Below, piece after piece: positions 15,215-20,662 of a stretch of DNA of 20,662 nucleotides. Position numbers and translations under genes: made by a program. The notes under the pieces were generated by a model. The model was given only the letters and a program-made list of their open reading frames with translations, searched no databases and was not told the origin of the DNA. The DNA lies in assembly GCA_934489015.1 (NCBI GenBank), contig CAKSSN010000036.1, forward strand, positions 1 to 20,662, read 5' to 3'. The DNA comes from an uncultured Clostridia bacterium (GTDB lineage Bacteria > Bacillota > Clostridia > UBA1381). Each line of letters begins with the position of its first letter. The stretch's first letter is position 1.

Positions 15215-15370
15215 TTATTCCGTAAGAACCTTGTCAGCTTCTATGCTTCCTAAGCTCTGCGCTCCGTCAAACGTTTGCGGAGCTTCCTTAACAACAATGC
15301 TTGTTGTCAAAATATCATCAACGCTGAATTTTATAGCCTTAAAATCGGGCTTTGTGTATTCTTTTCTCAT
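15215..15370 (-). CDS. 51-residue peptide coupled to the beta-helix gene
   Basis: MRKEYTKPDFKAIKFSVDD starts at the ATG at 15370, seven bases behind a perfect GGAGGTG, and shares one base with the preceding stop (TAATG), so the two genes are translationally coupled. The N-terminal half is basic and amphipathic; the C-terminal half (ILTTSIVVKEAPQTFDGAQS and on) is acidic, with no Cys, signal peptide or membrane segment. Short proteins with a KxYxKPxFxxIxF start and a DxLTTS-like middle occur in many Clostridia (from memory), and some resemble leader-core peptides, but no modifying enzyme is encoded nearby. Function unknown. A longer frame exists upstream but lacks a ribosome site. Confidence 0.75.
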   Translation of the reverse strand: MRKEYTKPDFKAIKFSVDDILTTSIVVKEAPQTFDGAQSLGSIEADKVLTE

Positions 15371-16959
15371 TACTGTGCACCTCCGTAATTTGTAAATGTC
15401 TTGTTTGTGTCTAAAGTACATTCAACAATATCAGACCAAAACGGCTCGCCGTTTGTGATTATATAAGCTGCCGCATAGTATTTGTCCGTGCTGCCCGAAT
15501 TGATTTTTGTAAGATCTCCGTAGAAGGAAGCTATATTTCCATCGGTTTTAAGCTGAGCTTCATCTGCATTAAGGCTTGCATTTATATTGCCTGCATTAAT
15601 AAATTTAATTCCGACAGATTTTATTTCGTCTGTTACTGCTGCATTAAATGAAAATCTCATAACGCCGAATTTTTCGGTGTCTGCCATGTAAAGTCCCGAA
15701 TCGGTCATTGTTTCCCATTTAACAGCAGGGGCGTTGATCGCATTGTAAATGTAGCCATCTTCTTTTAAATTGTAAACAGTGCCGCCCTTTATGCCGGCTT
15801 TTGTGTTTACTGTATCGGCAATTTTGTTTGAGCTATCTATGATGATTGTAATGTTATCGGCTGTAAATTCCTTTCCATCTGCAAGAGCGTCATCATAGAG
15901 TAGGTAACCGTTTCCTTTTATAGTGTTTCCCTTTATTGTTATTTCAGCTTTTGGCATGCAGGTCAGCAATTTTGAGTGAAGCGTAAAAGCGTTGTTTGTA
16001 TCAGAAAGATTAAAAGTGTTGTTTTCAATTGAAAGCTGAGCCGCGCTTGATATTTGAATTGCAGAACGTCCGGCATCTGAAACAGAGCCTATTGTATTTC
16101 CCGAAATTGTGGACGTCAGAGCCGTATTATCAACGTTAAGTCCTCTTTTATATACGCCACTGTCAATCGTATTTCCTGTAAATTCAAAGCTGCCGCCTGA
16201 CTGAACGTGCATAACATATCCATCTGAGTCCTTAACACCTTTTTCGCCTGTAAAGTGACAAGAGTTTACTATAAGATTTCCGTCACCATGCGGAACGCGC
16301 AGCTGACCTGTAAATATGCAGTTATCAAATGTTGTTTTGCCTGTTGGCATGATATAAAGTCCGCCATCAAGAGTTATACCTGTGAAGGTGGTTGATGTCA
16401 GTCCGCTTGATATGTATGAGTAAGCATCGCCGAAATTATCGTTTGAAACTATTACGGCTTTTTCGCTGTCTGCCGTTACGGAAATATTATTCCATGAATA
16501 GCCTTTGCTTGAATAAATATATCCGCCGGAAAGTGACGGAAGAGTAAGAGCGCCATTATGATAATATTCGCCTTGTTCAACCGTTCCGTAAATTTTCCAT
16601 GATAAATCTCCTGTATTGTCAGCAGGGAGCATATCCGAATTATAATCACAGCCGGTTGTTTTTTTATTTACTTCCCAATATGCCCTCATAAGATTGTTTA
16701 CTGAACGAAGTGTTTTTCCTTTAAATAAAACGGTATTTTCGTCCATTTTGTAAGATGCTTGTGCATAGTTGTCTGTTAAATCTTCATTTTCAAAGTAAAG
16801 TGATACGTTTCCGCTTTCGTCTGTGTCCTTTAAGTAAGTTACTGTTTGATTTGATTTGTCCGTATATTCAACCTTTTCAGTTTGTGCGGATACGGCTGCA
16901 GCAGTACCTAAAGAAACCATACATACTATAAAAGCAGTAAATAACTTTTTGATTTTCAT
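15370..16959 (-). CDS. Secreted right-handed beta-helix protein
   Basis: 529 residues with a clear signal peptide (MKIKKLFTAFIVCMVSLGTA, cleavage probably after AVSA, residue 25). From about 150 to 400 runs a series of parallel beta-helix turns, seen as recurring short strands with Asn, Gly and Thr turns (FDNCIFTG, IVNSCHFTG, FEFTGNTI, STISGNTI, SIENNTF, ITIKGNTI), as in pectate-lyase-like and adhesin folds. A separate beta-rich domain ends the protein (about 430-529). No catalytic motif, LPxTG or S-layer anchor is visible, so it is probably released or bound non-covalently. The ATG at 16959 has GAAGGA eight bases upstream. Role not identified; surface binding or glycan recognition is plausible from the fold. 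Confidence 0.7.
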   Translation of the reverse strand: MKIKKLFTAFIVCMVSLGTAAAVSAQTEKVEYTDKSNQTVTYLKDTDESGNVSLYFENEDLTDNYAQASYKMDENTVLFKGKTLRSVNNLMRAYWEVNKKTTGCDYNSDMLPADNTGDLSWKIYGTVEQGEYYHNGALTLPSLSGGYIYSSKGYSWNNISVTADSEKAVIVSNDNFGDAYSYISSGLTSTTFTGITLDGGLYIMPTGKTTFDNCIFTGQLRVPHGDGNLIVNSCHFTGEKGVKDSDGYVMHVQSGGSFEFTGNTIDSGVYKRGLNVDNTALTSTISGNTIGSVSDAGRSAIQISSAAQLSIENNTFNLSDTNNAFTLHSKLLTCMPKAEITIKGNTIKGNGYLLYDDALADGKEFTADNITIIIDSSNKIADTVNTKAGIKGGTVYNLKEDGYIYNAINAPAVKWETMTDSGLYMADTEKFGVMRFSFNAAVTDEIKSVGIKFINAGNINASLNADEAQLKTDGNIASFYGDLTKINSGSTDKYYAAAYIITNGEPFWSDIVECTLDTNKTFTNYGGAQ

Positions 16960-17060
16960 CTGATTTGTCCTTCTTCCTTAAAATTTTTATTTATGTTTGG
17001 CCTGAAAATTTCTATCCCCCTTTACTGAAAAGCCAAAGAATATAATTTATAGAATATATA

Positions 17061-17089
17061 ATTATACGGCAGAGCCGTTTAATTATCAA
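17061..17089 (-). promoter_or_regulatory. Promoter of the beta-helix operon with a palindrome in the spacer
   Basis: Minus strand TTGATA (17089-17084), a 17-bp spacer and TATAAT (17066-17061), about 100 bp upstream of the ATG. The spacer carries a perfect 5-bp inverted repeat, ACGGC-AGA-GCCGT (17066-17078), placed where a bound repressor or activator would directly affect polymerase. Confidence 0.6.
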
Positions 17090-17251
17090 GGTTTTTATTA
17101 TATTACAAATAAGGTCAAGCTGACTTTGCGCACTTTTGCCGGTCGCTGTGCACGGCACAGTCAAGCGCGGTAGAAGCAATTATATAAACATATGGTCGCA
17201 TTTTATCTGCCAAACGGTTTGTTTTATGCGCTGATTTCAGAGCAAACCTTT
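17090..17251. other. Intergenic stretch between promoter and inverted repeat
   Basis: No gene is supported. It contains a short perfect palindrome, CTGTGC-ACG-GCACAG (17146-17160), and a minus-strand 28-codon frame without a ribosome site. It would be transcribed as leader RNA if the adjacent segment were inverted. Confidence 0.4.
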
Positions 17252-17255
17252 TACA

Positions 17256-17278
17256 ACATAATCAGCATTATGTGGTTA
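17256..17278 (+). repeat. Left inverted-repeat arm of the putative invertible segment
   Basis: A 23-bp sequence whose reverse complement is identical to 17521-17543; beyond one mismatch the match continues for three bases to 17252. It is itself a palindrome, ACATAAT-CAGC-ATTATGT, with 7-bp arms around an asymmetric four-base centre, the layout of a tyrosine-recombinase crossover site. Confidence 0.8.
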
Positions 17279-17520
17279 GAAATATAAGAGTTTGTTTTAA
17301 ACCTGCGCAAAATTCTTTAAAAATAAAAGCCGAATTAAAAAAATATTTAAAAAATAGCGCATGAAAAAGACCAATTGAAAAAGTGTCATTAGATTGGTCT
17401 TGATTTTGGCGTTTATTTTTTTGCAAAATGACGAATATTTACATAAAGTTATAAAAATATTGACAAAACCGATTTTTTGTGCTATCATAGAACTGTAGAA
17501 AATATGTAAATAATTCTTAT
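17279..17520. other. Putative invertible 242-bp promoter segment
   Basis: Enclosed by 23-bp perfect inverted repeats and lying 36 bp from the end of a tyrosine recombinase gene. Inside are a bidirectional hairpin (AAGACCAAT at 17365-17373 with ATTGGTCTT at 17391-17399, T-rich on both sides) and a strong rightward promoter (17460-17488). No coding frame is convincing. As drawn, the promoter reads out through the right arm into the recombinase gene in antisense. If inverted, it would read left toward the beta-helix operon at 16959. Inversion itself is inferred, not seen. Confidence 0.65.
17460..17488 (+). promoter_or_regulatory. Promoter inside the putative invertible segment
   Basis: TTGACA (17460-17465), 17-bp spacer, TATCAT (17483-17488), start expected near 17495. 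No plus-strand gene lies downstream in the present orientation, which is odd for a promoter this good unless the segment flips or an antisense RNA is made. Confidence 0.65.
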
Positions 17521-17543
17521 TAACCACATAATGCTGATTATGT
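17521..17543 (+). repeat. Right inverted-repeat arm of the putative invertible segment
   Basis: Exact reverse complement of 17256-17278. This copy has a longer internal palindrome, CCACATAAT-GCTG-ATTATGTGG (9-bp arms, 17524-17545). It ends about a dozen bases from the recombinase stop codon at 17557. Confidence 0.8.
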
Positions 17544-17556
17544 GGTATTTGTTTTT

Positions 17557-18402
17557 TCAGCAACGGAGCAGTCCAAGCCTTTGGATTTGTTTTATATGCA
17601 CATCTCCGCTTTCGGTTGTGTATATGCGTGTAGTGTTAATGCTTGAATGACCGAGAATATCCGCAAGGCGTACTATATCCTTTTGAATGGAATAATATGT
17701 TCTTGCAAAAAGGTGGCGGAAATTATGGGGAAATACCTTTTCCTTTGAAACGCCTGCGCTGCTGCAAAGCGATTTCATCATTTTCCATATATTTGACCTG
17801 TCGAGAGGCTTTCCGGTACTTGTAACAAATACGGGGCCGTTTTTTATATTTTGAGCCTTAATATACGCTTTCAGCATTTTGCAAAGATTTTTCGGCAGAA
17901 AAACTTGTCTTATTTTTCCCTTGCATTTTATTGTGGCAATGCCGCTTCTGACAGCTTCTGCCGTTACATATTTTATTTCCGAAACGCGCAGACCGGTGCT
18001 TGCAAGCGTTTGCATAAGCAAATAAAGCCGCTCGTTTTTCTTTGACCGCGCAGCCGTCAAAAGCTTTTCATATTCGCATTTTGCAAGCTCTTTTGCTTTA
18101 TCCGCAAAAATCTGACGCTGAATTTTTAGCGTTTTTACCTTTAAGTCATATCTGTTTAAAAACTCAAAAAAAGCGTTTAGCGATGAGAGCATTGAATTTA
18201 CGCTTTGCGGCAAATATTCCTCGCAAATTGCCTTTTTGTATTCAAGCACGTCCGCCTTTGAAAGACATTTGCTGCCTGTATATTTTATAAAAAAGCGAAC
18301 GTCACGTAGATATTTTTTTATTGTGTTTTCGCTCTTTTCACAATCATAAAGAAAAGCTTCAAAACTTTTTATATCCTTGCTTGTAATTTCTTTTGATTTC
18401 AT
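17557..18402 (-). CDS. Tyrosine site-specific recombinase (XerC/D-like DNA invertase)
   Basis: 281 residues. The N-terminal core-binding SAM-like domain spans about 5-90 and the catalytic domain about 105-281. The complete active set is visible: R139 (TGLRVSE), the beta-hairpin lysine K161 or K163 (KCKGKIRQ), H226 and R229 (HNFRH), H252 (LGHSS) and nucleophile Y261 (RIYT). The ATG at 18402 has AAAGGA 11 bases upstream. No excisionase, phage or conjugation genes and no tRNA attachment site are near, which argues against a prophage-type integrase. The inverted palindromic repeats directly downstream suggest it is the invertase for the 17279-17520 segment, comparable to recombinases that flip promoters in gut Clostridia and Bacteroides. 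Confidence 0.88.
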   Translation of the reverse strand: MKSKEITSKDIKSFEAFLYDCEKSENTIKKYLRDVRFFIKYTGSKCLSKADVLEYKKAICEEYLPQSVNSMLSSLNAFFEFLNRYDLKVKTLKIQRQIFADKAKELAKCEYEKLLTAARSKKNERLYLLMQTLASTGLRVSEIKYVTAEAVRSGIATIKCKGKIRQVFLPKNLCKMLKAYIKAQNIKNGPVFVTSTGKPLDRSNIWKMMKSLCSSAGVSKEKVFPHNFRHLFARTYYSIQKDIVRLADILGHSSINTTRIYTTESGDVHIKQIQRLGLLRC

Positions 18403-18428
18403 TTAAAATCACGTCCTTTCAGAATTAT

Positions 18429-18437
18429 ATTGTACCA
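18429..18437 (-). promoter_or_regulatory. Extended -10 promoter of the recombinase
   Basis: Minus strand TGG-TACAAT (18437-18429), preceded by TG at 18439, an extended -10 of the TRTGn type. There is no good -35. It lies 27 bp upstream of the recombinase ATG, so the leader is short. The surrounding 18403-18572 gap holds nothing else I can support. Confidence 0.45.
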
Positions 18438-18572
18438 CATTAAGAATTTAATTCTATATTTTTTTGCAAGCAATGTTTTTTTTGTAGCTGTTTTTTTAAG
18501 GTTAATTTGCATATAGTAAGGGCGATATAAAAAACTGAAGATATAAAATATAACCAAATATCAAAAAAAGTG

Positions 18573-18601
18573 TTGACAAAATAAAAAAAGTGTGGTAATC
18601 T
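18573..18601 (+). promoter_or_regulatory. Promoter of the trpB T-box leader
   Basis: TTGACA (18573-18578), 17-bp spacer ending in TGTGG, TAATCT (18596-18601). Start expected near 18608. Confidence 0.7.
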
Positions 18602-18607
18602 TTTTTT

Positions 18608-18900
18608 AAACCAGTGATGAAGAGTAAGTAAGCTTTGAAACTGCTTTACGAGAGAGCCGCAGATGGTGTGATTGCGGCAGAGTAAGACATTGCCGAATGG
18701 ACTTCTGAGGGCAATCAGAAACAAGGATATTCTTTGGAGTATGTGCGACGGAGTATGGCACTTCGTAATCAAAAGCCGGCATATGATGGTATGCGCAGAG
18801 AGGACGCTTTTTATATTATGCGTCAAGCCGGGTGGCACCGCAGGAGATTTTTATTCCTGTCCCAGCAACACTTATTTGTTGTGGGACGGGATTTTTTGTT
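18608..18900 (+). promoter_or_regulatory. Tryptophan-specific T-box riboswitch
   Basis: A leader that binds uncharged tRNA-Trp and then allows trpB transcription. Stem I has the AGTAAG-type bulge (18629-18634). The specifier is GAA-TGG-A, with codon TGG (Trp) at 18698-18700, followed by ACTTCTGAGGG. The T-box core is CCGGGTGGCACCGC (18828-18841); its bulge TGGC (18833-18836) would pair with a tRNA end GCCA, that is, discriminator G, as in tRNA-Trp. So both specificity points agree on tryptophan. The terminator half is annotated separately. Confidence 0.93.
18855..18897 (+). terminator. T-box regulated terminator
   Basis: TCCTGTCCCA (18855-18864) pairs with TGGGACGGGA (18882-18891), continuing as CAACA with TGTTG after one bulged G, around a six-base loop, and is followed by TTTTTT. 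It competes with the antiterminator formed by the T-box core just upstream. Confidence 0.9.
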
Positions 18901-18949
18901 TTTGTCCCACAAGCATAAAAAATTTTTTTTATGAAAGGGGACAAATGAT

Positions 18950-20326
18950 ATGTCTGACAAAAAAATTCCGTACAAAATCTACCTTGAAGAAAACGAGATG
19001 CCGAAGAGTTGGTATAATCTTCGCGCAGATATGAAAAATAAGCCTGCGCCGCTTTTAAATCCCGGAACGCTTGAGCCTATGAAAGCAGAGGAGCTTGCGC
19101 CCGTATTCTGCGATGAGCTTATACAGCAGGAGCTTGACGATAAAACGGCGTATTTCCCGATACCCGAAGAAATAATTGATTTTTATAAAATGTACCGTCC
19201 GTCGCCGCTTGTGCGTGCATATTGCCTCGAAAAGAAGCTCGGTACGCCGGCTAAGATTTACTACAAATTTGAGGGCAATAACACAAGCGGAAGCCATAAA
19301 TTAAACTCGGCAATCGCTCAGGCGTATTACGCAAAGAAGCAGGGCTTAAAGGGTGTTACAACAGAAACCGGCGCAGGTCAGTGGGGCACGGCGTTGTCAA
19401 TGGCTTGCTCATATTTTGACCTCGACTGCAAGGTGTACATGGTAAAGGTTTCTTACGAGCAAAAGCCTTTCAGACGTGAGGTTATGAGAACATACGGCGC
19501 GTCGGTTACTCCGTCACCGTCTATGGAAACAGAGGTAGGCAGAAAAATACTCGAAAAGCATCCGGGAACAACAGGAAGCTTGGGCTGTGCAATATCGGAG
19601 GCTGTTGAAAAGGCTACGACGAGCGAGGGCTATCGTTATGTTCTCGGCAGCGTTTTAAATCAGGTCCTTTTGCATCAGTCTGTTATAGGTCTTGAAGCAA
19701 AGGCGGCTTTGGATAAATACGGAATTAAGCCTGATATAATTATAGGCTGCGCCGGCGGCGGATCAAATCTTGGCGGACTTATAGCGCCGTTTATGGGTGA
19801 AAAGCTGCGCGGTGAGGCGGATTATCGTATTATTGCGGTTGAGCCGTCCTCGTGTCCGAGCTTTACGCGCGGAAAATTTGCGTATGACTTTTGCGATACC
19901 GGTATGGTTTGCCCGCTTGCTAAGATGTATACGCTCGGCAGTGATTTTATCCCGGCGCCAAATCATGCAGGCGGCCTGAGGTATCACGGCATGAGCTCAA
20001 CGCTTTCGCAGCTTTATCATGACGGACTTATGGAGGCTGTTTCCGTACCTCAGACAGCTGTTTTTGAAGCTGCTGAGCAGTTTGCACGGGTTGAGGGCAT
20101 TTTGCCTGCGCCGGAGAGCAGCCACGCAATAAGAAAGGCTATTGACGAGGCGCTTAAGTGCAAGGAAACAGGCGAAGAAAAGACTATTCTTTTCGGTCTT
20201 ACCGGAACGGGATATTTTGATATGGTTGCATATCAAAAATTCCATGACGGCAAAATGGATGATTATATTCCGACGGACGCAGAGCTTGAGGAAAGCTTCA
20301 AAAAATTGCCTAAGGTTGATAAATAA
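18950..20326 (+). CDS. trpB: Tryptophan synthase beta chain, TrpB2 type
   Basis: A PLP enzyme joining indole and serine to give tryptophan. At 458 residues, with the long N-terminal part (KIPYKIYLEENEMPKSWYNL) and MYRPSPLVRA, it is of the TrpB2 class rather than the classical TrpB1 of the TrpAB complex. The PLP lysine is K117 (SGSHKLNSA), the catalytic Glu E139 (TETGAGQWG), and the phosphate-binding loop GGGSN (269-273). The ATG at 18950 lies behind GAAAGGGG. No trpA or other trp gene is adjacent. With a Trp T-box in front it probably salvages indole or acts as a stand-alone tryptophan synthase when charged tRNA-Trp is low. Confidence 0.94.
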   Translation: MSDKKIPYKIYLEENEMPKSWYNLRADMKNKPAPLLNPGTLEPMKAEELAPVFCDELIQQELDDKTAYFPIPEEIIDFYKMYRPSPLVRAYCLEKKLGTPAKIYYKFEGNNTSGSHKLNSAIAQAYYAKKQGLKGVTTETGAGQWGTALSMACSYFDLDCKVYMVKVSYEQKPFRREVMRTYGASVTPSPSMETEVGRKILEKHPGTTGSLGCAISEAVEKATTSEGYRYVLGSVLNQVLLHQSVIGLEAKAALDKYGIKPDIIIGCAGGGSNLGGLIAPFMGEKLRGEADYRIIAVEPSSCPSFTRGKFAYDFCDTGMVCPLAKMYTLGSDFIPAPNHAGGLRYHGMSSTLSQLYHDGLMEAVSVPQTAVFEAAEQFARVEGILPAPESSHAIRKAIDEALKCKETGEEKTILFGLTGTGYFDMVAYQKFHDGKMDDYIPTDAELEESFKKLPKVDK

Positions 20327-20327
20327 A

Positions 20328-20564
20328 GGCTCTTTGTAATTGCTGTGGTATAAGTTTTCCCGTATGCAAAAATGAGCGACAATAATTTGTGTATTTTGAA
20401 TATATGTATATATGAAAATGCAGCCGCAGAGGGTGTGGTAATGTGGATCAGTCAAAGACTTATCTGCCTTGCCACATCCTTTTTAGAGTGTTAAGCATTT
20501 TGCGGCGATGTCATTTTTATCGGAAAAGAAAATCCGTTTTTGACTCTAACATTTATTATAAAGC
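20328..20564 (+). mobile_element. MITE-like remnant with IS-type ends, abutting trpB
   Basis: It starts two bases after the trpB stop with GGCTCTTTGTAATTG, the inverted counterpart of 262-341 (about 90% over roughly 80 bp). It ends at 20541-20564 with a sequence whose complement, GCTTTATAATAAATG, resembles the second IS-end type seen at 1-261. The middle has no reading frame but shows a stem: GGGTGTGGTA (20431-20440) with TGCCACATCC (20471-20480), plus GCCGCA (20423-20428) with TGCGGC (20501-20506). No clear target duplication is found. A non-autonomous or decayed element fits best. Confidence 0.4.
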
Positions 20565-20662
20565 AAAAAATATAATGAATAAACTTTGAACCATAGTCAA
20601 GTAAGTAGACACAAAAAAGCACAATTTTTTAGGGGATCAGGCTATTTTGTCTGTTCCCAGTA
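20565..20662. other. Right edge, unassigned
   Basis: AT-rich sequence without a supported gene. The stretch GTCAAGTAAGTAGACAC (20598-20614) has the look of an IS terminus but has no partner in the window. Confidence 0.2.

Noticed and set aside
17090..17255. A 28-codon minus-strand frame (starts MRPYVYIIAS) downstream of the left repeat
   Set aside because: There is no ribosome site, no continuation and no recognisable family, so it cannot be separated from chance.
17557..18402. Prophage or conjugative-element integrase
   Set aside because: No phage, relaxase, excisionase or attachment-site duplication is present, and the only tRNA gene is 16 kb away. The neighbouring inverted palindromes fit an invertase better.
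474..18601. A shared TGTGGTA motif in the sRNA, recombinase and trpB promoters and in the right inverted repeat, first read as a recombinase-binding site
   Set aside because: In all three promoters it coincides with the TRTGn extension directly upstream of the -10, a general Gram-positive promoter feature, so no special binding site is needed to explain it.

Overview
The window looks like a chromosomal segment of a low-to-mid GC Gram-positive bacterium of the class Clostridia. The evidence is the gene order of the def-fmt-rsmB-rlmN-prpC-prkC-rsgA-rpe-thiN housekeeping cluster, a tryptophan T-box leader, frequent TTG/GTG starts behind strong AGGAGG-type ribosome sites, and U-tailed hairpin terminators. 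No species can be named from the sequence alone.

Layout. Positions 1-341 are stacked, truncated insertion-sequence ends. From about 350 to 1640 lie a candidate small RNA (minus), a SAM methyltransferase gene (plus) and a tRNA-Leu(CAA) gene (minus) with its own promoter and terminator. From 1812 to 13575 runs one long plus-strand cluster: peptide deformylase, Met-tRNA formyltransferase, a membrane zinc peptidase, RsmB, RlmN, the PrpC phosphatase/PrkC kinase pair, RsgA, an ECF sigma factor with a membrane partner, ribulose-phosphate epimerase and thiamine pyrophosphokinase. Most of it serves translation start, ribosome modification and maturation, and cell-envelope signalling. The sigma/anti-sigma pair is the one part not expected in this conserved order and carries its own ECF-like promoter.

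Beyond the terminator at 13543-13575 the organisation changes. brnQ (minus) is followed by a minus-strand pair: a secreted beta-helix protein and a translationally coupled 51-residue peptide of unknown role. Upstream of that pair is a 242-bp segment (17279-17520) bounded by 23-bp perfect inverted repeats that are themselves near-palindromes. It contains a good promoter pointing right, and a complete tyrosine recombinase gene sits directly beside it. I read this as a probable invertible promoter (phase-variation switch) that in the opposite orientation would point at the beta-helix/peptide operon. In the orientation given it points away, antisense into the recombinase gene. This is the most interesting feature of the window.

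The right end has a tryptophan-specific T-box leader controlling a solitary TrpB2-type tryptophan synthase beta chain. An element whose end matches, in inverted orientation, the IS-type end at 262-341 abuts the trpB stop codon, so the unique segment is bracketed by related mobile-element ends.
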